64,000 nt of DNA from Alphaproteobacteria bacterium (GTDB taxonomy: Bacteria; Pseudomonadota; Alphaproteobacteria; Micavibrionales; Micavibrionaceae). Below the pieces are notes generated by a model. It did no database searches. It worked only from the letters and a program-made list of their open reading frames with translations, and was not told the DNA's origin. Below, piece by piece: positions 48,038 to 58,881 of the stretch. The first letter of the stretch is position 1, and the number at the start of each line of letters is the position of its first letter. The position numbers and the translations under genes were made by a program. The stretch is from positions 87,681 to 151,680 of the forward strand of contig JASMHE010000006.1 in NCBI GenBank assembly GCA_030750865.1, given 5' to 3'.

Positions 48038-49489
48038 ATGAAGTTTTATTATTTCAAGACAGAGAATTACGCACCAATTGATGTGGTCAGCGCTTTCCAT
48101 GACGACCCGTACTGTCTTTTCTTCGACAGTGCCGCGCCGTCACATCCTGATAACCGTTACAGCTATGTCCTGTTCCAGCCACGGGAAACCATCGAATATA
48201 AAAACGGCACATGCAGCATCACAACAACAGAAACAGCCACCCAGAGCAAAGGGGTGTGCCCCTTTGCAAAGCTGCGCGAACGCCTGCATGTCAATCACCA
48301 TGACTATTACGCTCCGAAATCCCTCCCGCCTTTTCATGGCGGCGCGGCGGGGTTTTTCGGCTATGATCTCGGCTGGACGATCGAGGATATCGGCGCGCAT
48401 AGGCCGCATAAAAACAACACAGACACAAACGACGATAACGCCATTCCTGATATGGCTGTTGGTATCTATCATCAGCTCTATGCTTATGATCATCACAAAC
48501 AGCAGGGCTGGTTCTTTATTCACGCACTGAACAGCAGTATCGCCAACACCAGAATGCGCTTTTTCGAAAACGCCGTCGCCCATAGTGATAACCAGCAATC
48601 GCACAAAACAAACTGCACGCCGGTCGAACAATGGACCTCTTCCCACACAAAAGAATCCTATATGCGGGACACACGCAGGGTCATTGATTATATTTATGCA
48701 GGCGATATCTTTCAGGCCAATTTGTCCCAGCGGTTTGAAACACGCCTGCCGGACAGCTTCCATCCCTTTGACCATTATAAAATTCTGCGGGACATTAACG
48801 CCGCGCCATTTGCGGCCTATATGAATTTCGGCAATCTGAAAATTGCATCCAGCTCGCCGGAACGCTTTTTGTCTGTCGCGCCCGACAACAAGGTCGAGAC
48901 AAAACCGATCAAGGGCACAATGAAACGCAGTCATGATCCCGCACAAGATGCTGCGATCGCCGATAAATTGCGTGAAAGCGCCAAAGACAATGCCGAAAAC
49001 GCCATGATCGTCGATCTGATGCGTAATGATTTATCCAGAACATGCATCGATTCATCCATTGACGTGCCGAAGCTTTGCGCACTGGAAAGCTTTGCAAAAG
49101 TCCATCATCTGGTATCCACCGTGACAGGGCAATTACGCCCCGACCAACACCCTGTTTACTTGCTGAAATCCTGCTTCCCCGGCGGTTCGATTACCGGCGC
49201 GCCCAAAATCCGCGCAATGGAAATTATCGATGAACTGGAAGGCACGCCGCGCGGTCCTTATTGCGGATCAATGGGCTATATCGGCTTTAACGGTACAATG
49301 GATACGAACATCGCGATCCGCACGCTGGTCTATCATGACGACAAAGCCCGCTTTAACGTTGGTGGCGGCGTTGTGGCCGATTCCGATCCGATGACCGAAT
49401 ATCAGGAAACGCTCGACAAAGCCAACGCGATCTTCAAAAGCTTTGAAAAATATAACCAGTCCGTCGCACACAGAAAAAAGGCAGCATAA
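48038..49489 (+). CDS. pabB: aminodeoxychorismate synthase component I
   Basis: A 483-residue chorismate-utilising enzyme. The reading PIKGTMKR, with Lys, is the PabB form; anthranilate synthase has Ala there. SCFPGGSITGAPKIRAMEIIDELE and MDTNIAIRTLV...GGGVVADSDP are the other family blocks. It makes 4-amino-4-deoxychorismate with PabA for folate synthesis. The N-terminal domain is complete. The start at 48038 is preferred to a codon eight residues upstream. It is followed directly by pabA and pabC, giving a compact folate operon. Confidence 0.93.
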   Translation: MKFYYFKTENYAPIDVVSAFHDDPYCLFFDSAAPSHPDNRYSYVLFQPRETIEYKNGTCSITTTETATQSKGVCPFAKLRERLHVNHHDYYAPKSLPPFHGGAAGFFGYDLGWTIEDIGAHRPHKNNTDTNDDNAIPDMAVGIYHQLYAYDHHKQQGWFFIHALNSSIANTRMRFFENAVAHSDNQQSHKTNCTPVEQWTSSHTKESYMRDTRRVIDYIYAGDIFQANLSQRFETRLPDSFHPFDHYKILRDINAAPFAAYMNFGNLKIASSSPERFLSVAPDNKVETKPIKGTMKRSHDPAQDAAIADKLRESAKDNAENAMIVDLMRNDLSRTCIDSSIDVPKLCALESFAKVHHLVSTVTGQLRPDQHPVYLLKSCFPGGSITGAPKIRAMEIIDELEGTPRGPYCGSMGYIGFNGTMDTNIAIRTLVYHDDKARFNVGGGVVADSDPMTEYQETLDKANAIFKSFEKYNQSVAHRKKAA

Positions 49490-49495
49490 AACCAT

Positions 49496-50101
49496 ATGAT
49501 TTTATTGATCGATAATTATGATTCCTTTGTGCATAATCTGGCCCGCTATGTCGGTCTCGTCGGGCGGGAACGAACGGTTGTGCGCAATGATGCCATCACG
49601 CTCGACGATATTGCAGCCGATCCGCCGGATGCTATCATCCTGTCGCCCGGCCCGTGTACACCGGCCGAGGCAGGCATTTGCAATGATGTCATCCGGCATT
49701 TCCACGCCCGCATCCCGATTTTGGGCGTGTGTCTGGGGCACCAATGTATCGGCGAGGTCTTCGGCGGTAAAACCGTACGCGCCCCCTATCCGTATCATGG
49801 AAAAACCAGCCTGATCGAACATAATGCCGACGGCTTGTTTATGGGACTGCCCAACCCGTTGACAGGGGCGCGGTATCATTCCCTTGTCACGCACATCGCG
49901 GCCGACACACCACTGGATATTATCGCGCGGACAGAAGACGAAGATGATGTTATCATGGCCATGAAACATAAAACATCGCCGACATACGGGCTTCAATTCC
50001 ATCCTGAATCAATTCTAACCGATTACGGCATGGACCTGATCAGAAACTTCATGATGATCGCCGATGAATGGCAACTGAACACAAAACCAAAAGCGGCATA
50101 A
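49496..50101 (+). CDS. pabA: aminodeoxychorismate synthase glutamine amidotransferase
   Basis: A 201-residue class I glutamine amidotransferase with the catalytic cysteine in ILGVCLGHQCIGE, the oxyanion loop LSPGPCTP and the His-Glu pair in LQFHPESILT. It supplies ammonia to PabB; the family overlaps with TrpG, but the position directly between pabB and pabC supports the folate role. It begins 6 bases after the pabB stop. Confidence 0.93.
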   Translation: MILLIDNYDSFVHNLARYVGLVGRERTVVRNDAITLDDIAADPPDAIILSPGPCTPAEAGICNDVIRHFHARIPILGVCLGHQCIGEVFGGKTVRAPYPYHGKTSLIEHNADGLFMGLPNPLTGARYHSLVTHIAADTPLDIIARTEDEDDVIMAMKHKTSPTYGLQFHPESILTDYGMDLIRNFMMIADEWQLNTKPKAA

Positions 50102-50106
50102 CCGGC

Positions 50107-50898
50107 ATGTCATCTTCTCCCATTTTCTGGATCAACGGCTCTTTTCAAAACGCGGACGCGGTACATATTCCGGTCAGTGATCGCGGCTTTTTACTCGGCG
50201 ATGGTATCTTTGATACAATGGCCGTTGAAAACGGCACGCCGCAATCTCTCGACATTCATCTGGAACGCCTGCGCCAGAATGCCGATGTGATGGGAATTAC
50301 TCTGCCTTATACGGCCCATGAATTGTCCTATGTCTATATGGACCTGATCAGCAAAAATCAGGGGATCGGCACACATGCTGCAATCCGCACCACCGTTACG
50401 CGCGGCAGCGGTGCACGCGGACTTGCCATTCCTGACCCGCAACACCCAGTCTGTCTGATCACCATTGCCTCTTACAATCCCGATGCCATCGCCACGCCCG
50501 CGCATCTGGTCATCGCAAAGACCGTACGCCGGAACGATCAATCGCCCCTTTCACGGATCAAATCACTCAATTACGGCGATCACATTCTGGCAAAAAAAGA
50601 AGCCACAGAACGCGGCGCGGATGATGCGATCTTCCTGAATACAAAAGACCGCGTGTGCTGTACAACCAACGCCAACATCTTTGTGGAAACACATACAGGG
50701 GATATTCTGACCCCGCCCCTTACAGACGGTGTTCTGGCGGGCACGGTACGCCGCAAGTTACTGGATGCAGGCCATGTCAAAGAACAAAGCCTGTCCGCCA
50801 ATGATCTCTATACGGCCAAAGCCGTCTTCCTGACCAACAGCCTGATGCAACGCCGTACCGTTCAGCGTATCGACGATACAACATTCGAAACAGCATAA
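50107..50898 (+). CDS. pabC: aminodeoxychorismate lyase (class IV PLP enzyme)
   Basis: A 263-residue fold-type IV PLP enzyme. The N-terminal INGSF...VSDRGFLLGDGIFDTM pattern, the PLP lysine in SRIKSLNYGDHILAKKEA and the cofactor phosphate-binding TTNANIFVE stretch are present. It releases pyruvate from aminodeoxychorismate to give 4-aminobenzoate. D-amino acid or branched-chain aminotransferase identity is possible by fold, but the pabB-pabA context decides. The start at 50107 overlaps nothing and lies 5 bases after pabA. Confidence 0.9.
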   Translation: MSSSPIFWINGSFQNADAVHIPVSDRGFLLGDGIFDTMAVENGTPQSLDIHLERLRQNADVMGITLPYTAHELSYVYMDLISKNQGIGTHAAIRTTVTRGSGARGLAIPDPQHPVCLITIASYNPDAIATPAHLVIAKTVRRNDQSPLSRIKSLNYGDHILAKKEATERGADDAIFLNTKDRVCCTTNANIFVETHTGDILTPPLTDGVLAGTVRRKLLDAGHVKEQSLSANDLYTAKAVFLTNSLMQRRTVQRIDDTTFETA

Positions 50899-50979
50899 AT
50901 TATTTATATATGATGGAGTTATGATCGTAACGTATGCGACACGTGCCGTGCGCCTTACGATTGATTTAGCCGCCGCTGA

Positions 50980-51405
50980 TTAAGCCGCTGCTTTATACGC
51001 ACGCAGAGCATCAAGCTTCATATTCTCGACCGCGATACGTTTTGTCAGACGCTCGGCTTCGATCTCGTTCTTCGCTTTTTCGATCCGGTCTTCGAGCGCG
51101 CCAATTTCTTTCAGTACGTCTGCTTCTTCCAGATCTTCCAGATCAAATGCCTCTTCGGCCAGAACACTGCATGACACAGGTGTCACATCCGCAAATCCAC
51201 CGGCAACGAAAACATGTTTCGGCGGTGTGACGTCATCACGCTTTGTGTAAACCTTGATCACACCGGGGCGGATTGTTGACAGGATCGCGGCGTGGTTCGG
51301 TAAAACACCGAAATCACCTTCGCCCCCCGGAATGGAAACCATTTCTGCCTCTTGAGACATCAAACGTTCTTCCGGAGAAACCAATTCAAAACTAAATGTT
51401 TTCAT
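50980..51405 (-). CDS. atpC: F1 ATP synthase epsilon subunit
   Basis: A 141-residue subunit with the beta-sandwich N-domain (FELVSPEERLMSQEAEMVSIPGGEGDFGVLPNHAAIL) and a C-terminal helical hairpin (LEEADVLKEIGALEDRIEKAKNEIEAERL) that inhibits or couples the rotor. A start four codons upstream (51417) is possible. Unusually, it is not adjacent to atpD: a terminator and an unknown gene lie between them, so its expression may be separate from atpHAGD. Confidence 0.95.
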   Translation of the reverse strand: MKTFSFELVSPEERLMSQEAEMVSIPGGEGDFGVLPNHAAILSTIRPGVIKVYTKRDDVTPPKHVFVAGGFADVTPVSCSVLAEEAFDLEDLEEADVLKEIGALEDRIEKAKNEIEAERLTKRIAVENMKLDALRAYKAAA

Positions 51406-51580
51406 ATCTGTAATCATCTAATTCAATCCTGTCATGATACGTGTGATGCCCCTTTTATAACGGTTTGGCGCACGAAATGAAAGCCTTATTTTCAGTTTTA
51501 AAGCAGGGAATATCACCGCAGGACATTCACAGGACAAACGGCCACATACACATCACATGCACGCCGCAAACATCCCGATA

Positions 51581-52096
51581 TCACCCCATTTGCGGACCGG
51601 CAAAATCCTTGTGCTGCGCGATAAAATCGCCGACCTCAACAGACTGGACCGGTTCTGCATCACCATCGCGGCACACATCAACCCACATGGCCCAATATAA
51701 CGATAATTTCATCTTGGCACCGTCATCCGTGATTTTTTCGTAATGCGTCACATTCGAACGGACATCAGCATCTGTTCGCGCCGCACATTCGGTATAGCCC
51801 AGATTAAAAATAATGCTCAGTGCCTGTTCTTGCAACGCATGGCATTTTTCCATTTCCTGCTCTTCAGCTGCCTGTTTTTCAGCCTGCTGTACCAGATAAT
51901 CTTCATATTCCTGTTCGGTCAGAATCTCGAGAACCTGCACCGCATCAGGGGTCATTTCTGCCGCCGTTGCCAGTTTTCCGGCAATTTTTTCAACATCTTG
52001 CACAGATAGCGCGTCTTTTTCTCTTTCATCGCGCAACGCCATCACCTGCATCTCTGACGCCCCGACATCAATCCCGATTAAAACAATACTGCTCAT
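51581..52096 (-). CDS. unknown protein gene inserted between atpD and atpC
   Basis: A 171-residue protein starting MSSIVLIGIDVGASEMQVMALRDER, followed by a strongly acidic helical stretch (ILTEQEYEDYLVQQAEKQAAEEQEMEK) and a C-terminal part with a WAMWVDVC segment. The IGIDVGAS opening recalls the first phosphate loop of actin-like/ROK ATPases, but the rest of that fold is not visible. No family is recognised. It lies between the terminator behind atpD and atpC on the same strand, with about 175 bases to atpC, so it may be cotranscribed with atpC. An upstream in-frame TTG gives a longer but poorly supported version. Confidence 0.62.
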   Translation of the reverse strand: MSSIVLIGIDVGASEMQVMALRDEREKDALSVQDVEKIAGKLATAAEMTPDAVQVLEILTEQEYEDYLVQQAEKQAAEEQEMEKCHALQEQALSIIFNLGYTECAARTDADVRSNVTHYEKITDDGAKMKLSLYWAMWVDVCRDGDAEPVQSVEVGDFIAQHKDFAGPQMG

Positions 52097-52313
52097 ATTT
52101 CCACTCCCGTTTTCCCTTCTGATGATTTGACATGTATCACATCCATGCAATTATCATGCCGTATTATGTCTTATTGCAAACTCGAGCATCACGACCAACA
52201 ACCATTCATCATAATTCCCTGACCGCACACACAACGCCACAAGACAAAACCGAAATACCTAGCAACACGCGTGCACTCCTCGCAGGTAAGCACGTTCCAC
52301 GAAAATATGTCAA

Positions 52314-52339
52314 TAAAAAAGCGGCCCGTCAGGCCGCTT
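52314..52339 (-). terminator. strong intrinsic terminator after atpD
   Basis: An eight-base GC-rich stem AAGCGGCC (52319-52326) with GGCCGCTT (52332-52339), five-base loop, and a T-run on the minus strand (complement of 52315-52320). It lies about 25 bases past the atpD stop and would end the atpH-A-G-D transcript before atpC. Confidence 0.88.
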
Positions 52340-52364
52340 CTTCGAAACATTATGCAAGAACCGC

Positions 52365-53816
<1,452 letters not shown>

Positions 53817-53854
53817 TTACTTTTTAACTTTTCTTTTCACTCAAATGCCAAAGA

Positions 53855-54766
53855 CTAAACCGCTTCCGCACCACTGATAATTTCAATCAATTCTTTCGTA
53901 ATATAAGCCTGACGCGCACGATTATATCTCAGCGTCAGATCCTTGATCAGATCGCCTGCGTTACGCGTTGCATTATCCATTGCCGTCATACGGGCTGCTT
54001 GTTCACCGGCCGCATTATCAAGCAGCGCGCGGAAGACCTGTACACCCAGATTTTTCGGCAAAAGCTGTTCGAAAATTGCATCTTGCGACGGCTCGAACTC
54101 ATACGGCATAGACATCAGATCAGCATCCAGTCCGTCATTATCATTCACGGCATCATCGCCATCGAATGTCATGCTGAACGGGATAAGCTGCTGTGCCATC
54201 GGACGCTGTGTCAGAACAGATTGGAATTCATTGTACAGCACCGTGCACACATCAAATTCACCGCCCTTGAAATAATCCAGAATCGTCTGGGTCACTTCAT
54301 TGGCTTCACTGAAAGAGACAGCCTGTTTGCCGCCCAATCCTGTGAAGTAATCAAGAATTTTATCTTTATGTGTCCGGCGGAATGCATCATACGCTTTCCG
54401 GCCGACGCAAAGCAGTTTGACTTCTTTGCCTTCGTCAACAAGCTCTTTGATCTGGGCATTCGCACGGCGGATAATATTGGCATTAAAGCCGCCACACAGA
54501 CCGCGGTCCGCTGATACGACAACGAGCAGATGCACATCTTGCTTGCCTGTACCGACCAGCAATGCCGGACCATCAGAGCCAATAACAAGTTCTTTGGCAA
54601 TGCGGACCATCATATCGCTCATGGCTTTTGCGTAAGGCTGACTTGTTTCCGCCTTATCCTGTGCTTTTTTCAGCTTGCTGGCCGCAACCATTTTCATCGC
54701 CGACGTAATCTTACGTGTCGATTTCACCGAAGCAATTCTGTCTCTGTAGTCTCTTAAACTGGGCAT
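53855..54766 (-). CDS. atpG: F1 ATP synthase gamma subunit
   Basis: A 303-residue central stalk subunit with the conserved start SLRDYRDRIASVKSTRKITSAMKMVAASKL and end DLTLRYNRARQAYITKELIEIISGAEA, which form the rotating coiled coil inside the alpha3beta3 ring, and SADRGLCGGFNANI in the middle. A segment rich in Asp (DGDDAVNDNDGLDADLM) near residue 205 makes it slightly longer than the usual 290. Confidence 0.97.
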   Translation of the reverse strand: MPSLRDYRDRIASVKSTRKITSAMKMVAASKLKKAQDKAETSQPYAKAMSDMMVRIAKELVIGSDGPALLVGTGKQDVHLLVVVSADRGLCGGFNANIIRRANAQIKELVDEGKEVKLLCVGRKAYDAFRRTHKDKILDYFTGLGGKQAVSFSEANEVTQTILDYFKGGEFDVCTVLYNEFQSVLTQRPMAQQLIPFSMTFDGDDAVNDNDGLDADLMSMPYEFEPSQDAIFEQLLPKNLGVQVFRALLDNAAGEQAARMTAMDNATRNAGDLIKDLTLRYNRARQAYITKELIEIISGAEAV

Positions 54767-54808
54767 ATCTTAACAACCGATCTGCGTTGAACTCCTGATT
54801 AAATTCCC

Positions 54809-56356
54809 TTACGCCGCATCTTTGTATGCAGAGTAACCCTTCGTGAATGTATCGAGATATTTCGAGATTTTCTCTTCAAGATCACTATCAAGGGCCAATT
54901 TCGTACGGACTTCTTTCAGGATATCTTTGCCGTTTGCGCGGATATCAACCAGCAAACGCTGTTCATAATCAGACACCTCGTTCACAGGCACTTCATCAAG
55001 GAAACCACGTGTACCGGCAAAGATCACAATGACCTGCTCTTCAACCGGAAGCGGCTTATATTGCGGCTGTTTCAAAACCTGTGTCAGACGTGCACCGCGC
55101 GCCAGAAGCTTCTGTGTCGAAACATCAAGGTCGGACGCAAATTGCGCAAACGCTTCCATTTCACGATATTGCGCCAGTTCCAGTTTAATCTTACCGGCAA
55201 CCTGCTTCATCGCTTTTGTCTGCGCCGCAGACCCGACACGGGAAACGGACAGACCAACGTGAATCGCCGGACGGATACCTTTGAAGAACATATCTGTTTC
55301 AAGGAAAATCTGACCGTCTGTAATCGAGATCACGTTTGTCGGAATGTACGCAGACACGTCACCGGCCTGTGTTTCAATGATCGGCAACGCTGTCAGGGAA
55401 CCTGCACCGTGCTCATCACTCATTTTCGCCGCACGTTCCAGCAGGCGTGAGTGGATGTAGAAAACATCACCCGGATACGCTTCGCGGCCCGGTGGACGAC
55501 GCAGCAGAAGTGACATCTGGCGATACGCCACAGCTTGCTTGGACAAATCATCATAAACAAGCAGGGAATGCATGCCGTTATCACGGAAATATTCACCCAT
55601 CGCACACCCTGTGTACGGGGCAAGGAACTGCATTGGTGCCGGATCGGATGCTGTCGCAGCAACAACGATCGAATATTCCATCGCGCCCTGATCTTCCAGT
55701 TCTTTCACCAGCTGTGCCACTGTTGAACGCTTCTGGCCCACAGCAACATAAATGCAGTAAAGATGTTCTTTTTCATCTTTTGATCCGTTGAAGTTTTTCT
55801 GATTGATAATTGTATCAACCGCAACAGCTGTCTTCCCTGTCTGACGGTCACCAATGATCAATTCACGCTGGCCGCGGCCAACAGGGACAAGCGCGTCAAT
55901 CGCTTTAATACCGGACTGCATCGGCTCGTGAACGGATTTACGCGGAATAATGCCCGGCGCTTTCACTTCTACAAGGCGAGATTCTTTCGTCTTCAGCGGA
56001 CCTTTGCCGTCGATCGGATTACCAAGCGCGTCAACAACGCGGCCCAGAAGTTCTTTCCCGACAGGAACCTGAACGATTTCGCCCGTACGACGGACAATAT
56101 CACCTTCACCAATCGATTTATCTTCACCCAGAATAACAACACCGACATTGTCTGTTTCAAGGTTCAACGCCATCCCTTTGATGCCACCAGGAAATTCAAC
56201 CATCTCACCGGCACGGACATTATCAAGCCCGTAAACACGTGCAACACCGTCACCAACGGACAAAACCTGCCCGATCTCTGCGACATCGGCTTGCGCACCG
56301 AATTCGGCAATCTGCTTTTTAAGAACCTCTGAAATTTCAGCTGCTTTAATTTCCAT
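54809..56356 (-). CDS. atpA: F1 ATP synthase alpha subunit
   Basis: A 515-residue non-catalytic nucleotide-binding subunit with P-loop [11 protein letters not shown] near residue 170, [24 protein letters not shown] and the arginine-finger region [18 protein letters not shown] near residue 375. The length is canonical. It lies 42 bases after atpG on the map and 36 before atpH, within one operon read leftwards from atpH. Confidence 0.98.
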   Translation of the reverse strand: MEIKAAEISEVLKKQIAEFGAQADVAEIGQVLSVGDGVARVYGLDNVRAGEMVEFPGGIKGMALNLETDNVGVVILGEDKSIGEGDIVRRTGEIVQVPVGKELLGRVVDALGNPIDGKGPLKTKESRLVEVKAPGIIPRKSVHEPMQSGIKAIDALVPVGRGQRELIIGDRQTGKTAVAVDTIINQKNFNGSKDEKEHLYCIYVAVGQKRSTVAQLVKELEDQGAMEYSIVVAATASDPAPMQFLAPYTGCAMGEYFRDNGMHSLLVYDDLSKQAVAYRQMSLLLRRPPGREAYPGDVFYIHSRLLERAAKMSDEHGAGSLTALPIIETQAGDVSAYIPTNVISITDGQIFLETDMFFKGIRPAIHVGLSVSRVGSAAQTKAMKQVAGKIKLELAQYREMEAFAQFASDLDVSTQKLLARGARLTQVLKQPQYKPLPVEEQVIVIFAGTRGFLDEVPVNEVSDYEQRLLVDIRANGKDILKEVRTKLALDSDLEEKISKYLDTFTKGYSAYKDAA

Positions 56357-56392
56357 CTTCGCTTTTCCTTTTTCGCTTTCTAGGTAAATTAA

Positions 56393-56956
56393 TTATTTTG
56401 TTCCTGTGCTCATTGTCAGTTGCAAGCGTTCCAGCTTACGACGGACAGAGTCATCAATCATCTTCGAACCGACTGTCACAACCATGCCGCCAAGCAGGTC
56501 TTCATTGACAGAAACGTTCAATGCAACAGAAGAGCCCATCGCTTTCGAGAGCTCTTCCTGTAATTTCTTTGTTTGCGCGGGTGTCAGCGCCACCGCAGAT
56601 TCAACATTCGCATCGACCTGTCCGCGCCGCTCGCGAAGCATTTGTTCGAACCCGCGAATAATTTCACGGATCATGAACACGCGGCCATTATCGGCCAGCA
56701 CGCCGAGGAAATTCGATGTCAAACCCTGCATTTTGGCTTTCTTGGCAAGCGCCAGCAGAACGTCCTGTTTTTCTTTTTGGGAAACAAGTGGTGTGACCAA
56801 TGCATCAACAAGGTCCTGTGATTCGAGCATCATGGCTTTCAAAGTTTCGATATCGGATTCGACCTTGTCGACAATTTTCTTGTCTTCAGCCATATCCAGA
56901 AGTGATCCCGCATAGCGTTTTGCAACACTACTCACTGGTGAAAATGTTGATGCCAC
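56393..56956 (-). CDS. atpH: F1 ATP synthase delta subunit
   Basis: A 187-residue peripheral stalk subunit (OSCP), with a helical N-domain (VAKRYAGSLLDMAEDKKIVDKVESDIETLK) and the C-terminal conserved VSVNEDLLGGMVVTVGSKMIDDSVRRKLERL. It caps the alpha3beta3 head. The start is GTG at 56956. It is the first gene of the F1 set; no F0 subunit gene is present in the window, in line with the split F1/F0 operons of Alphaproteobacteria. Confidence 0.96.
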   Translation of the reverse strand: MASTFSPVSSVAKRYAGSLLDMAEDKKIVDKVESDIETLKAMMLESQDLVDALVTPLVSQKEKQDVLLALAKKAKMQGLTSNFLGVLADNGRVFMIREIIRGFEQMLRERRGQVDANVESAVALTPAQTKKLQEELSKAMGSSVALNVSVNEDLLGGMVVTVGSKMIDDSVRRKLERLQLTMSTGTK

Positions 56957-57144
56957 GGTTTTACAAAGCCTCTTTACTCAAATTACATTAACTGGCGCTT
57001 GTTTAGCATATGGATTACCCCCGCGCAAGACCTTTAGAACCGTTTTTTTTAGACTTTTTTCACATGGCGTGTGCGGTGATTTATTACCGCGCTGATTCTC
57101 CTGCAAAAAACAACTTTTCCGTCACTCTGCCCCTTCGAATTGCC

Positions 57145-57981
57145 CTAATCAATCCATTGCAGATCGAACAAGCCATATCCGTCCAATCCCAGATAAAGGC
57201 ACAGCCCCTTAAACAGCAACAAATGAACAACATAAATTTCAAGCGTACGCCGCCCGAGGAATTGCACCCCCCACACTCCGATTTTCGGACAAATCGACGT
57301 CAGACGCGGATATGTCGCCGCTTTGAACTGGGACAAAATCAGGCACACCAGCGCCGTACCGGCGGCCATCACAATAAATTCGATCTGGGAAAAGCTGTAC
57401 GACACGCCCTGCACCACAATAAACAACACCAACGCAAACGCCATATAGCGTGTAATGAACTTGCCGTTATCCCGCTCCCGCAGGTGCCGGACCGCATAGC
57501 CGAACAGCGCAAATATAAACGCCAGCGTGCCATATTCAAACGCAATATATGTCGGCACAATCGCAAAGGCCAGCAGGCTGGATAGCTTCCAGATATTCTG
57601 GCCTTGATCTTGCGGCCGATCCGCACCCTGCGCCTGACCGGTGGCAAATGCCATCGCCGTCATTTTATCAAGTGCAAGCCGTATAAAGATAATTGTCACC
57701 AGTGCATTCAACGGAAAAAGCGGCATGCCGGTCACAAAATTCGCCGCAACCAACACAAGCGCGCCCCCTGCCAGTTTCAACGGAATATTCCGTCCCGAGG
57801 CATGCCCGACCAAAAAGAACCAGACAGGAAACCCGATCCGCCCGACCGCGCGCAACATCAAATCATCCGGAAAGAAATACGACCCCAGATGATCAATCAC
57901 CATAATGACTACAGCTGCGGCCTTTAACAGGTCATAGCTTGTAATATCGGCCGGCAATGTTTTGACACGTTCATTCATCAC
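57145..57981 (-). CDS. TraX-family integral membrane protein
   Basis: A 278-residue protein with about eight membrane segments. The N-terminal DLLKAAAVVIMVIDHLGSYFFPDD and RIGFPVWFFLVG match the TraX family, named for the F-plasmid pilin acetylase and related to membrane acyltransferases; most chromosomal members have no known substrate. It is a lone gene, with no conjugation genes nearby. The second codon is also Met. Confidence 0.75.
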   Translation of the reverse strand: MMNERVKTLPADITSYDLLKAAAVVIMVIDHLGSYFFPDDLMLRAVGRIGFPVWFFLVGHASGRNIPLKLAGGALVLVAANFVTGMPLFPLNALVTIIFIRLALDKMTAMAFATGQAQGADRPQDQGQNIWKLSSLLAFAIVPTYIAFEYGTLAFIFALFGYAVRHLRERDNGKFITRYMAFALVLFIVVQGVSYSFSQIEFIVMAAGTALVCLILSQFKAATYPRLTSICPKIGVWGVQFLGRRTLEIYVVHLLLFKGLCLYLGLDGYGLFDLQWID

Positions 57982-58325
57982 GGGAAAGCTTAGCAGACTT
58001 TCAAAAATCGGCCACTCTCTTTTTAAGCCTCTTTTTCAGTGCTTTTTCACACCTCTTTTGAAGTCTCTGTTACCCGCTCCGCTTTCAAACCGCGCTTTCC
58101 ACCCAGGCACCATCACAGCACGGCCCCCACAGTGCCACGCGCCCACAGCACCCCTCACACCCCTCACACCCCTATGACAGCGACAAATATATGCGCCGCA
58201 ACATGCGTCTTCCTTTTTTTCCGACACGCCTCAACTGATTTTCATGTATTTTCAGCATTTTATGGGCCTCATCCGCTATTTTCGGCAGAAATAGCGGTTT
58301 TTCCGCCCTTTTATCGCGATTCTCA
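57982..58325. other. spacer upstream of tmRNA with short tandem repeats
   Basis: About 340 bases without a supported gene. Three imperfect copies of CCCCTCACA lie at about 58143-58172. The last part becomes AT-rich and runs into the tmRNA promoter. Confidence 0.45.
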
Positions 58326-58355
58326 TTGAAAACACGCCGCAAAACCCTATATAAT
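58326..58355 (+). promoter_or_regulatory. sigma-70-type promoter of tmRNA
   Basis: TTGAAA at 58326-58331 and a perfect TATAAT at 58350-58355 with an 18-base spacer; transcription should start near 58362, just before the acceptor piece. Confidence 0.75.
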
Positions 58356-58362
58356 GTAAGTG

Positions 58363-58442
58363 TCAGCTTAGCTGACTATGATACTAAACTGTACGCGGAA
58401 TAGGCGTTTAGGACCCGGGGGCAGTACCCGGCGGCTCCACCA
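58363..58442 (+). ncRNA. ssrA: tmRNA acceptor piece (permuted two-piece tmRNA)
   Basis: The 3' end piece comes first in the gene, as in Alphaproteobacteria. It ends CGGCTCCACCA at 58442; CGGCTCC pairs with GGGGCCG at the start of the coding piece, with a G-U at the third pair as required for alanylation. A T-arm is visible: CCGGG stem, seven-base loop GGCAGTA, CCCGG. The 5' limit is estimated from the promoter. A 48-base intervening segment (58443-58490) is removed during maturation. Confidence 0.88.
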
Positions 58443-58490
58443 TTTAAGACTTCCCGCATAACCGTTTTCGCGCGGGGCGTCTTAGAACAT

Positions 58491-58700
58491 GGGGCCGAAA
58501 CAGGATCGACTTGCGTAATAAAGGCGCTACTTGTATCCGGCATTGTACCGCCGTTATCGGGCTATTGTTATAAATGCAAATGATAATTTCGCATTTGGTG
58601 TAGCAGCTAACGACAATGGCGCAATCGCTATTGCCGCTTAAGCGTACACAACGTAATCCCTAGCATCTAATGCTTGCTAGGTGGGGCGTGGGCCGGCCTC
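58491..58700 (+). ncRNA. ssrA: tmRNA coding piece with doubled proteolysis tag frame
   Basis: Starts GGGGCCGAAACAGGATCGAC, the tmRNA 5' end with its D-loop-like arm. The tag frame begins at GCA 58576 and stays open to TAA 58639-58641: ten codons read ANDNFAFGVA and the next eleven read ANDNGAIAIAA, 21 codons in all. The usual alphaproteobacterial tag is a single unit of ANDN...AA of about 10-14 codons. Resume could instead be at GCA 58603, giving AANDNGAIAIAA only. A seven-base hairpin (58659-58665 with 58675-58681) follows the stop. The 3' end of the mature piece is approximate. Confidence 0.88.
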
Positions 58701-58726
58701 GCAACAGAACTGGCCCATTTTCTTTT
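58689..58726 (+). terminator. intrinsic terminator of tmRNA gene
   Basis: TGGGCC at 58689-58694 pairs with GGCCCA at 58712-58717, followed by TTTTCTTTT. Confidence 0.8.
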
Positions 58727-58881
58727 ATCCCGATACTTTTCCACAGTATTATCATCGATAAAAATGAGTCTGCTCTGGATTTTTAACAAGGGAATATGCG
58801 AATCATAGAGCGTAAAGTCCTGAACATACATTATATACCGAAATATTATTCCGGTTGACCAACCCACCCTATCCGTACAGA

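Noticed and set aside
48038..50101. Anthranilate synthase trpE-trpG
   Set aside because: The PIKGT lysine and the following pabC point to folate, not tryptophan, synthesis.
58149..58172. CCCCTCACA repeats as the start of a CRISPR array
   Set aside because: Repeats are nine bases, directly adjacent and without spacers; simple tandem duplication.
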